39,639 nucleotides of DNA from Natronomonas sp. CBA1123 (GTDB lineage Archaea > Halobacteriota > Halobacteria > Halobacteriales > Haloarculaceae). The DNA lies in NCBI RefSeq assembly GCF_009741925.1, contig NZ_WPCC01000029.1, positions 1 through 39,639 on the forward strand, in the 5' to 3' direction. The position numbers were made by a program, and so were the translations under genes. Below, one piece after another: positions 1-7,616 of this stretch (positions are counted from its first letter, which is position 1; each line of letters begins with the position of its first letter). The notes below the pieces were generated by a model. That model had not been told where the DNA came from. It did not search any database and saw only the letters and a program-made list of their open reading frames with translations.

Positions 1-279
1 GGGGTGACGGTTCTGATGAATCCGCCGTTCGGTGCCCAGACAGGCAACGAGGGCGCCGACCGCGCCTTTCTGGAAACCGCCGTCGATATCGCCGCCGTCT
101 CCTACTCCGTCCACAACGCCGGCAGCGAATCGTTCGTGGAATCGTTCGCCGCCGACAACGGCGGCTCGGTGACCCACGCCTTCGCCGCGGAGTTCGACCT
201 CCCGCGACAGTTCGACCACCACGAGGAGTCGACCCGAAGTATCGACACCGAAGTGTTCCGTATCGAGTGGGGACAGTGA
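1..279 (+). CDS. METTL5-like N6-adenine methyltransferase, C-terminal part (5' end outside window)
   Basis: The reading frame is open from base 1 and ends at TGA 277-279, so only about the last 92 residues are present. The fragment begins just before an NPPFGAQ motif, which is the catalytic motif IV (N/D-PP-F/Y) of N6-adenine methyltransferases. NPPFG followed by a short Rossmann-type tail fits the archaeal METTL5-like family of predicted RNA methylases, which bind S-adenosylmethionine. The SAM-binding motif I would lie upstream of the window. The GTG at 4 is an internal Val codon and not the start. It converges on the rhomboid gene with a 6-bp gap between the two stop codons. The family call is reasonably firm. 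The RNA substrate is inference. Confidence 0.8.
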   Translation, partial: GVTVLMNPPFGAQTGNEGADRAFLETAVDIAAVSYSVHNAGSESFVESFAADNGGSVTHAFAAEFDLPRQFDHHEESTRSIDTEVFRIEWGQ

Positions 280-285
280 GGCAAG

Positions 286-1920
286 TCACCTCGAGCGCTG
301 GGCGATGCGGACGCGCGTCTCGCCGCGTTCGACAAAGAGGTCACGTTCGTCGCGTTCGACGGTGAGGCCGCCGACGGTCGTCTCCGTTCCGTTTGCGGGG
401 ATAGCCGCTCGGCCGAGCGTGTCGTTGTTCCGTGAAACGACGACATCGAAGCGAGCCTCGACTGGCTGAATGGAGACGTTCCGGCCGTCGATGCGGGCAT
501 CGGCGGTGGCTCGTTCGGCCCGGTAAACGACCGACTGTTCGTCGGCCGCGGCGGGGCCGAGACGGACGTTGTACGTCTGGTTGCCACCTGTGACCCGCCA
601 CGTCGTCCGGTTTGCGCGAACGTCTTCGTGCCACGTGAGACCGCCGAGTCGAACCGTCGCCGTCCCACGAGCGGCGAGTCTGCTCTTCGAGACTTCCTCC
701 CACCAGATGTTCCGCTCCTCGGAGACGACGATGACGCCGCTGGCGTTGATTCGGTCCGTCGAGTTTCCGCCCGGGAGCGGGACGGCCGGGATGAACTGGT
801 TTTCGACACCCTCGGCGTAAAAGACGGTGTAGTCGCCGACCTCGGTCGGTTCGGCGTCGTCGATACCGGCGCTGGCGTCGTCGACGGCGAAGAGATTCAG
901 CGGGACGGCGACCAATGCGAGGGCGAACAGCGACGCGAGGACGAGACCGTACGCCGCTTCACGACGCGAGAGGTCGATGCTGGCGATGAGGTCACGCGTC
1001 GAGGCCGCCGCACCGCTTGCGATTAGCGCGGCCAAAAGGAAGACGAGTGCCGTCCCGAGCGCACGGAACAGCCGGAACGTCTCCGAACCCTCGATGATGT
1101 AGACGGCCCACAACCCCCGGTCGACAGCGAAGACGAGCGCGGCGAGCCACAGGTGCGTCGGGTTCGGGCGGATGCTTCGGCGGTAACACAGCGCGATAGC
1201 CAGCGTGACGCCGATGAACAGCCCCAGTGCGTGGCCCTGAATGGCGATGTTGGCCCACCACGGCCGGGAGAACGATTCAGCCGCGGTCTGTTGGAGTGTG
1301 GGGGACCGAAGCGAACTGTACACGAGGCTGACGACGCCGCTGACGAGCACTGCCACGAGCGTCGACAGCGGGTATCGAATCAGTGCGAACCCGACGAAGG
1401 CGAAGACGACGCCGGAGAAGCCGATGACCGGTCCGAGGGCGAACAGCGACGTGAGGACGGTCGCCGCGAACACGCCGCCGGTCCACGCGAGGATGCGCGC
1501 GAAGGGGTTCGTCCGGAGCGACGAAAACGACGAGCGACCGCGCTCGCGGGGGAAGTGACTCCAGGCGTACTCCGCGAGCGTTCCGAACACGAGCGTTCCG
1601 AGCAGATTACCGGTGACATGGCCCAATCCCGAGTGGGCAAACCCCGCCGTGAGCATCCCGGTCGGATAGAAGTACCCCCACGCGCGAAACGGGATGGTAA
1701 CGGGGTTGTAAGGGTTCGCGAGGCCGTCCTGGACGAACAGATAGAACGCCGCGACGACCGCGACGACGAGGAGCGTCCCCCACGGAACGCCCAACACGAG
1801 TCGTTTCCGGGCGAGTCGCCCCCAGCGTCCGCCGGGCCGGGCGAGCGCGATAAGCGTCGAAAGCGAAACGAGAACGCCGACCGCGAGCACGACGTACCAG
1901 GCGACGGCCCAATCTGCCAT
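286..1920 (-). CDS. Rhomboid-family intramembrane serine protease with a C-terminal extracytoplasmic domain
   Basis: This 544-residue polytopic membrane protein has a rhomboid core in its N-terminal half. TM2 carries HVTGN (His101, Asn105), a GFSG motif carries the nucleophile (Ser169), and QGHALG carries the catalytic His (230), so the active-site set is complete. A further transmembrane segment around residues 325-345 is followed by about 190 soluble residues rich in beta structure with several N-x-S/T sequons, which suggests an outward-facing domain. Bacterial rhomboids are usually much shorter. The ATG at 1920 was preferred to an upstream TTG because a TATA-like element (1944-1951) lies 24-31 bp before it, which fits a leaderless transcript. 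It likely cleaves single-pass membrane proteins; no substrate is evident here. Confidence 0.85.
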   Translation of the reverse strand: MADWAVAWYVVLAVGVLVSLSTLIALARPGGRWGRLARKRLVLGVPWGTLLVVAVVAAFYLFVQDGLANPYNPVTIPFRAWGYFYPTGMLTAGFAHSGLGHVTGNLLGTLVFGTLAEYAWSHFPRERGRSSFSSLRTNPFARILAWTGGVFAATVLTSLFALGPVIGFSGVVFAFVGFALIRYPLSTLVAVLVSGVVSLVYSSLRSPTLQQTAAESFSRPWWANIAIQGHALGLFIGVTLAIALCYRRSIRPNPTHLWLAALVFAVDRGLWAVYIIEGSETFRLFRALGTALVFLLAALIASGAAASTRDLIASIDLSRREAAYGLVLASLFALALVAVPLNLFAVDDASAGIDDAEPTEVGDYTVFYAEGVENQFIPAVPLPGGNSTDRINASGVIVVSEERNIWWEEVSKSRLAARGTATVRLGGLTWHEDVRANRTTWRVTGGNQTYNVRLGPAAADEQSVVYRAERATADARIDGRNVSIQPVEARFDVVVSRNNDTLGRAAIPANGTETTVGGLTVERDERDLFVERGETRVRIAQRSR

Positions 1921-1943
1921 ACCCCCGACGAGGAGCGGGGGCG

Positions 1944-1951
1944 TCAAATAA
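1944..1951 (-). promoter_or_regulatory. TATA-like element of the rhomboid gene
   Basis: On the minus strand this reads TTATTTGA and lies 24-31 bp upstream of the ATG at 1920, the spacing expected for a leaderless haloarchaeal mRNA. Confidence 0.5.
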
Positions 1952-1974
1952 CTCGGCGGTTCGCCGAGGCGGTG

Positions 1975-2985
1975 CTACGGCTCGACGACCAGTTTCCCGA
2001 AGGCGTCCCGTTCGAGCATGTCGTCGAAGGCGTCGCCGGTCTCCGAGAGCGCGTATGTATCGCCGACGGGCGGTTCGAATTCGCCGTCGGCGAGCAGTTC
2101 GACGAGCGTCTCCAACTCGGGTTGGGTACCCATCGTCGAGCCGACGATGCGGTGGTGGTTGAGGAAGAACGGCGCGGGCTTGAACTGCGAGGAGCCGGCG
2201 GTCCGACCACAGATGACCATCGTGCCACCGCGGCGGAGGGCTTCGAGGCCGACCTGCGTGTACTCGCCGGAGAGATGATTGACCACCGCATCGACCGGGC
2301 CGAGCGAGCGTACTTCTCGGGTGAGTTCATCGGGGTCCGCCGAGTGAATCGTGTGCTCACAGCCGAGGTCACGTAAGCGTTCGAGTTTGCGCTCGGAGGT
2401 CGAGGTGCCGATTGCCGTCCCACCGAGCACGTCGGTGAGTTGGACCGCGGCGACGCCGACGCCACCGGTCGCGCCGGGGACGAACACGAGGTCCGTCGGC
2501 CCCACGTCGGCCTCCTGGAGCATGTGCCAGGCGGTGAGGTAGGCGGTCGGCAGCGCCGCGGCTTCACGGAACCCCACTCCGTCGGGGAGCTGAATCAGGC
2601 GGCTGGCGTCGACGGCAGCCTGCTCGGCGAGGGCGCCGTGGAACAGCATGAACTGCTCACAGAGGGTTTCGGGCCCCTCCCGGCAGAACTCACACTCCCC
2701 ACAGGTCTGGTTCGGACACAACAGGACGCGGTCGCCCGCCTCGAGTCCGTGTACGTCGTCGCCGACTTCGCTCACGACGCCGGCAGCGTCGAGGCCGGAG
2801 ACGAACGGCAGCGCACCCTCCGGAACCATCGCGGAGTCGCCCTGCAGAATCCAGAGGTCGTGACGGTTGATAGAGCAGGCACGAACGTCGACGACGGCTT
2901 CGTCGGCGGCCGGCGTCGGGTCCGGGCGCTCCTGTAGTTCGACTTCGTCTCCGTCGCCGAAAGCGGTGAACACGGCGGCTTGCAT
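1975..2985 (-). CDS. Zinc-type medium-chain alcohol dehydrogenase/reductase (MDR)
   Basis: This 336-residue protein has the MDR layout: an N-terminal GroES-like domain (1-130) and a Rossmann domain with GATGGVG at about 171-177 for NAD(P) binding. Cys90, Cys95, Cys98, Cys101 and Cys109 form the structural-zinc lobe region. The usual catalytic-zinc GHE motif is replaced by GLD (around residue 64), although Cys37 is kept, so a canonical catalytic zinc is doubtful. It may be a zinc-lobe-containing quinone or enone reductase instead of a true alcohol dehydrogenase. The ATG at 2985 matches the family's conserved N terminus. It is read in the same direction as its neighbours but separated by about 50 bp on each side, so it is probably a single transcription unit. 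The substrate cannot be deduced. Confidence 0.85.
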   Translation of the reverse strand: MQAAVFTAFGDGDEVELQERPDPTPAADEAVVDVRACSINRHDLWILQGDSAMVPEGALPFVSGLDAAGVVSEVGDDVHGLEAGDRVLLCPNQTCGECEFCREGPETLCEQFMLFHGALAEQAAVDASRLIQLPDGVGFREAAALPTAYLTAWHMLQEADVGPTDLVFVPGATGGVGVAAVQLTDVLGGTAIGTSTSERKLERLRDLGCEHTIHSADPDELTREVRSLGPVDAVVNHLSGEYTQVGLEALRRGGTMVICGRTAGSSQFKPAPFFLNHHRIVGSTMGTQPELETLVELLADGEFEPPVGDTYALSETGDAFDDMLERDAFGKLVVEP

Positions 2986-3037
2986 GGACGGGACTGTTCG
3001 GCGGAGGGGTTAGGTGTTCGGGATGCGGTGACAGTCA

Positions 3038-3994
3038 TCACTCCTGGGTCGGCACCGCGAGTCGCCACCCGACCGTCGCCAGTAAGCCGAACCCGAAGGC
3101 GTTCAGCGTGCCGTGAAGCGACACCATTCGGGAGATGCTCAACCCCGCGAACCCGCGTCCGGTGAACGCCGTGAGGCCGTAGACGAGCGCCAAGAGCATC
3201 GAGACGGGAAGCGCCAGCGCCGACGCTGCAAGCAGAACTGCTTGCGGCCGCCGACGGGTCGGAGCAATCCGGAAGGCGATGTACCCGCCGAGCACCGCGA
3301 CCGCGGCAGTGAAGACGCCGACTGCGAGGAGTTCGACGGCCGGGGAAAACGAGATGCCGACGGCGATTATCGCCGGGCCGACCGCGACGACGCCAGCGAG
3401 AGGTCGGTACAGGACGCCGTCGGCGTCGGCGACGGCACACCGGCCGACGAGGCCAGTCGTCACCGGAAGGACGAACCCGGCGTAGTGGAAGTGAACCGCC
3501 GTGAGGAGGACGATGACCGGCGAAAACCACAGCGTCAGACCGAGGTGATACAGGACGAGGGCGGCCGCACCGACCACGGTGTAGGCCAATCCAGCGTCGA
3601 TGACTGTCTCGGCGAGCGGCCACGGCCCGCGGTCGGCGGTCCGGACGGTGGCGACGAGCGCCAACAGGATAGCAACGACCAACCAGGCCGACGCCATCGC
3701 GGCAGCCACAACGTCGGAGTCGACGACGAGCGACCCGGCGAACAGCGCCGCGCCGGCCGGCTGAGAAACGACGGCGGCCGCGTACAATCGGCCCGCGAGG
3801 CCGTCGAACGCCGGCGTCGCGGCGAAGCCGACGCCGAGGGGCACCAACACGAGCGGTGCGAGCGCGAGTGCTCGCTCGATGGGGTCGAGACCCAATCCGA
3901 CGGCGAGGCCGACCCACAGTATCGCGCCGGCTATCGCGCTCAAATCGGTCAACGCGACGCCTCGAACCGACGGAGCGGTTCGATGCCGGGTCAT
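3038..3994 (-). CDS. YndJ-like multi-pass membrane protein
   Basis: This 318-residue, very hydrophobic protein has about ten predicted membrane segments. The segment around LHGTLNAFGFGLLATVGW near the C terminus, with HxxLNAxGF, is the most conserved-looking part and resembles the YndJ family of uncharacterised membrane proteins. The start at 3994 was chosen because its ATG overlaps the TGA of the upstream DUF4166-like gene (ATGA, 3991-3994). The longer open frame upstream of it is Arg/Gly/Pro-rich and is simply the shadow of that gene. The overlap shows translational coupling, and YndJ-like and DUF4166 proteins are, to my recollection, paired in other genomes too. The molecular function is unknown. 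Confidence 0.75.
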   Translation of the reverse strand: MTRHRTAPSVRGVALTDLSAIAGAILWVGLAVGLGLDPIERALALAPLVLVPLGVGFAATPAFDGLAGRLYAAAVVSQPAGAALFAGSLVVDSDVVAAAMASAWLVVAILLALVATVRTADRGPWPLAETVIDAGLAYTVVGAAALVLYHLGLTLWFSPVIVLLTAVHFHYAGFVLPVTTGLVGRCAVADADGVLYRPLAGVVAVGPAIIAVGISFSPAVELLAVGVFTAAVAVLGGYIAFRIAPTRRRPQAVLLAASALALPVSMLLALVYGLTAFTGRGFAGLSISRMVSLHGTLNAFGFGLLATVGWRLAVPTQE

Positions 3995-4662
3995 TCCGGC
4001 GGGAGCGTCCAGAGGCCACGGGTCGGGCGGAGGTCCGCCGGCACCTCGTCCATCGGCTCTCGCTCCTGGGTGAACGCGCCGCGATACGACAGCACCTCTC
4101 CCGCGACCGTTTCGACCACTGCATCGACGTGATAGCTCTCGTCGGTCTCCTCGTAGCGGTCCCGGACTTCGACCGTCGCCGCCAGCGGCCCCGGCATCGG
4201 AAGATAGCGCCCCCGAACGCGGAGCCACTGGCGGCCGCCCTCGACGACGAGTGCGCCGTCCTCGACGCGGGGGTGGAGTTCGGAGACGATGTGGCCGCCC
4301 AAGCCGAGAAAGTCGAGCAGTCGCCCGGCGTCAGCGTCCCAGACGGTCAGCGAATCGAACCGTCGGCGTGTCGATTCGAACTCGAACTCTCGACGAGTGG
4401 TCATCACCTCGTGGCCGGCCTCGTCGCGGTAGGCGACGGTGGTCACCGAGAAGGGAACGTCGTCGCCGGATTCGGGAAAGAGTAGGTTCCGGGTCGGCAT
4501 GGCGTACAGCACCGGGAGGAACTGCACGCCGCGCCGGATGTCCATCTCGCCGCGGCCGACGGTTGCGAACCCGTCTTCGGGGCCGATGCTGTAGCGTTGT
4601 CGCACCTTGGGGTGAAGGTCCTCGGCCTCGGAACCGAGCGCGCGTTCGTACACGCCCGTCAT
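3991..4662 (-). CDS. DUF4166-type protein
   Basis: This soluble, mixed alpha/beta protein of about 223 residues begins MTGVYERALG and ends GLWTLPPE. The tract FLGLGGHIVSELHPRVEDGALVV and the following Arg-rich beta strands resemble DUF4166 proteins. No catalytic motif is visible. The ATG at 4662 is preferred over an upstream GTG because the residues before it look like untranslated sequence and the family starts at this point. Its stop overlaps the start of the YndJ-like gene by four bases, so the two are one operon and may form a soluble-plus-membrane pair. The domain name is from family resemblance and the function is unknown. Confidence 0.65.
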   Translation of the reverse strand: MTGVYERALGSEAEDLHPKVRQRYSIGPEDGFATVGRGEMDIRRGVQFLPVLYAMPTRNLLFPESGDDVPFSVTTVAYRDEAGHEVMTTRREFEFESTRRRFDSLTVWDADAGRLLDFLGLGGHIVSELHPRVEDGALVVEGGRQWLRVRGRYLPMPGPLAATVEVRDRYEETDESYHVDAVVETVAGEVLSYRGAFTQEREPMDEVPADLRPTRGLWTLPPE

Positions 4663-4789
4663 CGGTGGGTTGTCGTGAGGCGAGGAGGTGGAGAAACCGA
4701 TTCGAGGCGTCGGGAGTGAGTCGATGGAGGTACGTCCATAGTGGCCTCTTCGAGCGGCCACGTCAAGAGGATTCCCCGAAGTCGGTGGC

Positions 4790-5872
4790 TTAGAGTTCCA
4801 TCTCGCCGTCGATTATCATCTGAGCCTGTTCGGCGAGTGCAGGGACGCCCTCACGCATCTTCGGGTACATCGGGTCGTCGGAGTTGCCCTCCAGATACCG
4901 CCGGAAGAACATCTCCCCGAGGCCGGCGAGTTTGTAGACGGCGAGCACCCAGTAGAACTTCCAGTTGTCGAACTCGAAGCCGGTCTTCCGCTCGTAGCGC
5001 TCGACGAGGTCGCGGCGGGTGGGGTAGCCCTCGTTGCTCATGAACGTCGAGGCCAGCGTCGGCGTGGGCGGTTCGGGGTCCTTCTCCTCGCGCCAATACG
5101 AGAGCATCCACCCGAGGTCGGTGAAGGGGTCACCGAGCGTCGACATCTCCCAGTCGAAGATGGCCGCGATTTCGGGGTCATCCGAGGGCGCGAACATCAC
5201 GTTGTCGAGTTTGTAGTCGCCGTGGACGAGCGTCGAGGGGTACTCGTCGTCGTCGGGGGCGTTCTCGGTGAGCCACGACATCACGTCGTACAGCGTCTCG
5301 ACTTCGCGTTCCTCGGCGGTGACCTCGAAGGCCCACGTCAACTGCTCGGACCACCGGCGGACCTGCCGTTCGGTAAAGCCCGGTGGATAACCGAAGTCGC
5401 CGTGTTCGAGGCCGACCGATTCGTAGTCTACCTCGTGAATCTCGACGAGTCGGTCGACGAGTTCGTGGCCGATGGCCTCCCGTGCCTTGGGGTTTGCGAA
5501 CCGTTCGGGTTCGGTGTCGCGGAGCACGTCACCGTCGGCTTTCTCCATCCCGTAGAAGTCACAGCCGAGAATCGAGTGGTCGTCGGTCGCAAAGACGGTC
5601 GTCGGGACCCGGACCTCGGTGTCCTGAAGCGCGTCGATGACGCGGTACTCCCGGAGTACGTCGTGGGCGTTCTCGGCGATGTCGCCCGGCGGCGGTCGCC
5701 GGATGACGAGTTCCTGCTCGCCCCACGTGACGAACAGCGTCTCGTTGGAGTGGCCCTCCTGGTGGTGGGAGACCTCGAAGGTCTCGGCGGGGCCGAGTTC
5801 CGATTCGAGGTACGCCTGCAGTTTCTCACGGTCGACGATGCGGTCGAAGTAGTCGGAGCTAGTGTCCGTCAC
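4790..5872 (-). CDS. Aminoglycoside-phosphotransferase-fold kinase, ACAD10/11 or LvaA type
   Basis: This 360-residue protein has the full APH/kinase signature: QEGHSNETL (39-47) as a nucleotide-loop-like segment, VIRRPPPG (56-63) with the ATP-contact region, HGDYKLDN (217-224) as the Brenner catalytic loop, and DWE (240-242) for Mg binding. This subgroup occurs as the N-terminal domain of human ACAD10 and ACAD11 and as LvaA of Pseudomonas putida, enzymes that phosphorylate the 4-hydroxyl of 4-hydroxyacyl-CoA. It is transcribed divergently from an ACAD at 6010, the second half of that fusion. I chose the GTG at 5872 because upstream residues do not resemble the family and a TATA-like element sits 24-34 bp before it. 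The substrate is inferred, not shown. Confidence 0.85.
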   Translation of the reverse strand: MTDTSSDYFDRIVDREKLQAYLESELGPAETFEVSHHQEGHSNETLFVTWGEQELVIRRPPPGDIAENAHDVLREYRVIDALQDTEVRVPTTVFATDDHSILGCDFYGMEKADGDVLRDTEPERFANPKAREAIGHELVDRLVEIHEVDYESVGLEHGDFGYPPGFTERQVRRWSEQLTWAFEVTAEEREVETLYDVMSWLTENAPDDDEYPSTLVHGDYKLDNVMFAPSDDPEIAAIFDWEMSTLGDPFTDLGWMLSYWREEKDPEPPTPTLASTFMSNEGYPTRRDLVERYERKTGFEFDNWKFYWVLAVYKLAGLGEMFFRRYLEGNSDDPMYPKMREGVPALAEQAQMIIDGEMEL

Positions 5873-5895
5873 CAGCCGACACCCTCCGAATTCGC

Positions 5896-5906
5896 TAACA
5901 TTGTAA
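5896..5906 (-). promoter_or_regulatory. Promoter/operator-like element of the phosphotransferase
   Basis: The plus strand reads TAACATTGTAA, palindromic except for one pair. It sits 24-34 bp upstream of the GTG at 5872, where a TATA box belongs. An exact inverted copy of ten of these bases (TTACAATGTT) lies at 5981-5990, at the same place relative to the divergent ACAD. Confidence 0.5.
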
Positions 5907-5978
5907 GGAGTTGTGTGCGACCCTGCCCCAAATATCTGCCGCCGTCGCCGCGACAACGGCCCGGGAGTTCGCCGGTTC

Positions 5979-5990
5979 TTTTACAATGTT
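5979..5990 (+). promoter_or_regulatory. Promoter/operator-like element of the divergent ACAD
   Basis: The sequence TTTTACAATGTT ends 20 bp before the ATG at 6010 and starts 31 bp before it. Its first part can act as a TATA box. The TTACAATGTT part is the exact inverted counterpart of 5897-5906. Confidence 0.5.
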
Positions 5991-6009
5991 GTGCCCTAAA
6001 CGCTCCGGC

Positions 6010-7224
6010 ATGGAGTACCACGACTCCCAGGAAGCGAAGGAACTCGCCGACCGCGCACGCGAGTTCGTCGACGACGTCGTCATCCCGACGGAACGCGAAC
6101 ACCTCGGCGGCGGACCCGTTGGCGAGGACGTCATCGAGGACCTCCGCGAGGAGGCCCGCGAGCGTGACATCTACTGCCCCCAAATCGACGAGGAACACGG
6201 CGGGATGGGGTATGACCTCTCGGACGTGTTGCCGCTGTTCGAGGAGGCCGGGCGTTCCCTTCTTGGCGCGTCGGCGATGCGCGTCGACGCCCCCGACGAG
6301 GGCAACATGCACACAATCGAGTTGGTCGGCACCGAGGCCCAGAAAGAAGAGTGGCTGGAACCGCTGGTCGCCGGCGACATCCGGTCGGCCTTCGGGATGA
6401 CCGAACCGCGGGCCGGCGCCGGTTCGGACCCCAAGATGCTCAAAACGACCGCCGAGAAAGACGGCGACGAGTGGGTCATCAACGGCCACAAGTGGTGGAC
6501 GACGCAGGGCAGCCACGCCGATGTCATCCTCGTGATGGCCGTCACCGACCCCGACGTCCACCCCTACAAGGGCGCCTCCATCATCCTCGTGCCCACCGAT
6601 GCCGACGGCGTCGAGTTCGTCCGCGACATCCCCCATCTCGGTCCGGACCTCGACGGCCACGGCCACGCCGAATTCGAGTTCAACGATGTGCGCGTCCCCG
6701 AGGAGAACCTGCTGGGACAGGAGAACACCGGCTTCGCAATCGCCCAACAGCGACTCGGTCCCGCCCGCCTGACCCACTGCATGCGCTTCTCCGGAATGGC
6801 GACGCGGGCGCTCACCATCGCGAAGGCCTACATGAGCGAGCGGGAGGCGTTCGGCTCGTCGCTGTCGGACAAACAGTCGCTGCGCTACGACATCGCCGAC
6901 AAGGAGACCGAGCTTCACGCCGCCCGGACGATGGTCCGTCACGCCGCCGAGGAAATCGCTCGTGGCGAACAGGCCCGCGTCCCCGTCTCGATGTCGAAGG
7001 TGTTCACCGCCAACGTCGCCCAGGAGACCATCGACCTCGCGATTCAGTGCTGTGGCGGCGCCGGCATCTCCCGTGACCTCCCGCTTGCGGACTTCTACGA
7101 GGGCGTCCGAGCCTTCCGTATCGTCGACGGCGCCGACGAGGTCCACCAGCGCGTCATCGCCCGCGACGCCTTCGAGGGCGCCGAGGAGAACGCCCACGAA
7201 CTGGAGCGAACCCCCACGTTCTAA
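6010..7224 (+). CDS. Acyl-CoA dehydrogenase, ACAD10/11 type
   Basis: This 404-residue flavoprotein oxidises an acyl-CoA to the 2-enoyl-CoA and passes electrons to ETF. Visible motifs are the FGMTEPRAGAGSDP FAD/substrate block (about 128-142), WVINGHKWWTTQG, and the C-terminal REAFGSSLSDKQSLR helix. At the usual YEGT catalytic-base position it has VDGADEVH, with Asp at about residue 373 in place of Glu; I recall the same D-G-x-D-E-V-H pattern in ACAD10/11. It starts at the ATG at 6010, and the Cys-rich extension upstream of it is non-coding. It is divergent from an APH-fold kinase, reproducing as two genes the domain pair fused in ACAD10/11. The ACAD family is certain. The 4-hydroxyacid role is inferred. 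Confidence 0.93.
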   Translation: MEYHDSQEAKELADRAREFVDDVVIPTEREHLGGGPVGEDVIEDLREEARERDIYCPQIDEEHGGMGYDLSDVLPLFEEAGRSLLGASAMRVDAPDEGNMHTIELVGTEAQKEEWLEPLVAGDIRSAFGMTEPRAGAGSDPKMLKTTAEKDGDEWVINGHKWWTTQGSHADVILVMAVTDPDVHPYKGASIILVPTDADGVEFVRDIPHLGPDLDGHGHAEFEFNDVRVPEENLLGQENTGFAIAQQRLGPARLTHCMRFSGMATRALTIAKAYMSEREAFGSSLSDKQSLRYDIADKETELHAARTMVRHAAEEIARGEQARVPVSMSKVFTANVAQETIDLAIQCCGGAGISRDLPLADFYEGVRAFRIVDGADEVHQRVIARDAFEGAEENAHELERTPTF

Positions 7225-7241
7225 ACCCACTTTTTGCACGC
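7225..7241 (+). terminator. T-rich terminator candidate of the ACAD
   Basis: A five-T run lies right after the TAA at 7222-7224, inside the left arm of the inverted repeat. Haloarchaeal termination typically occurs at T-runs. Confidence 0.45.
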
Positions 7242-7251
7242 GAACCCATGT

Positions 7252-7269
7252 CGCGCGCTTCGGCGCGCG
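7252..7269 (+). repeat. GC hairpin with TTCG loop
   Basis: CGCGCGC (7252-7258), TTCG loop, GCGCGCG (7263-7269): a perfect 7-bp stem closed by an extra-stable UUCG-type tetraloop in RNA. Confidence 0.6.
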
Positions 7270-7286
7270 GTAGTCATCGTGCGCTA

Positions 7287-7319
7287 CGGCGACTCGACGG
7301 CTACGCCGTCTCGTCGCCG
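7287..7319 (+). repeat. Two-storey hairpin
   Basis: An outer stem CGGCGAC (7287-7293)/GTCGCCG (7313-7319) and an inner stem GACGGC (7296-7301)/GCCGTC (7305-7310) are separated by symmetric TC/TC internal loops, with a TAC apical loop. Confidence 0.6.
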
Positions 7320-7325
7320 CGAACC

Positions 7326-7344
7326 GTGCTCGCTTCGCTCGCAC
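7326..7344 (+). repeat. Dispersed core repeat, copy 1
   Basis: GTGCTCGCTTCGCTCGCAC. A copy with one change lies at 21235-21253. Both copies are in spacers between convergent genes. Confidence 0.6.
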
Positions 7345-7434
7345 GGACACTCAGAAAAAAGAAAACATCAGAAGCATCCGCGAGCGCCGGAGGCGCGAGC
7401 GTTTTAAGCCCGAAACAAATTATTTGGCTAGCAT

Positions 7435-7472
7435 CCGCCTCGGGGGCGTCCGTCAGGTCGCCCCCGAGGCGG
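7435..7472 (+). repeat. 14-bp perfect hairpin
   Basis: CCGCCTCGGGGGCG (7435-7448) pairs perfectly with CGCCCCCGAGGCGG (7459-7472) around a 10-nt loop. It is the strongest stem in the spacer. Confidence 0.7.
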
Positions 7473-7520
7473 TTCTCCGAGCGCGAACGGAGTGAGCACT
7501 CGGTAGCGCGCGCGGACTGA

Positions 7521-7596
7521 GGCGGCCGGAGGCCGCCGAAGGAGCACGCGCTATTTTTCCCCAAGTTTTTGCCGCGAGGCGCGGCGGAGCCGCGCC
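7521..7596 (+). repeat. Two hairpins with GGA triloops
   Basis: GGCGGCC-GGA-GGCCGCC (7521-7537) and GGCGCGGC-GGA-GCCGCGCC (7578-7596) are both perfect. A shorter third one, GCGCC-GGA-GGCGC, is at 7384-7396. The identical GGA loops suggest related sequences. Confidence 0.6.
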
Positions 7597-7616
7597 GAGC
7601 GTGCAAAAAGTGGGTG

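Larger units (their letters stand above)
7225..7615. repeat. 391-bp spacer bounded by a perfect 17-bp inverted repeat
   Basis: This gap between two convergent stop codons carries no convincing gene. ACCCACTTTTTGCACGC at 7225-7241 is repeated exactly in inverted orientation at 7599-7615. Each arm begins within two bases of a stop codon (TAA 7222-7224; TAG on the minus strand at 7617-7619), so each gene reads into the same T-run. If the outermost unpaired base on each side is counted in, the flanking trinucleotide is CTA on both sides (7221-7223 and 7617-7619). This allows a MITE-like insertion with a 3-bp target duplication, though a shared terminator is the simpler reading. The interior is packed with hairpins, annotated separately. 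Confidence 0.7.

Noticed and set aside
1153-2376. A 407-codon open frame on the plus strand opposite the rhomboid and MDR genes
   Set aside because: Arg/Asp/Glu-rich composition with no motif; it mirrors two well-supported genes on the other strand, as is usual in high-GC DNA.
7248-7606. Two open frames of about 90-101 codons inside the hairpin-rich spacer
   Set aside because: They are made of the inverted repeats themselves, rich in Ser/Arg/Ala, with no promoter or homology; treated as non-coding.
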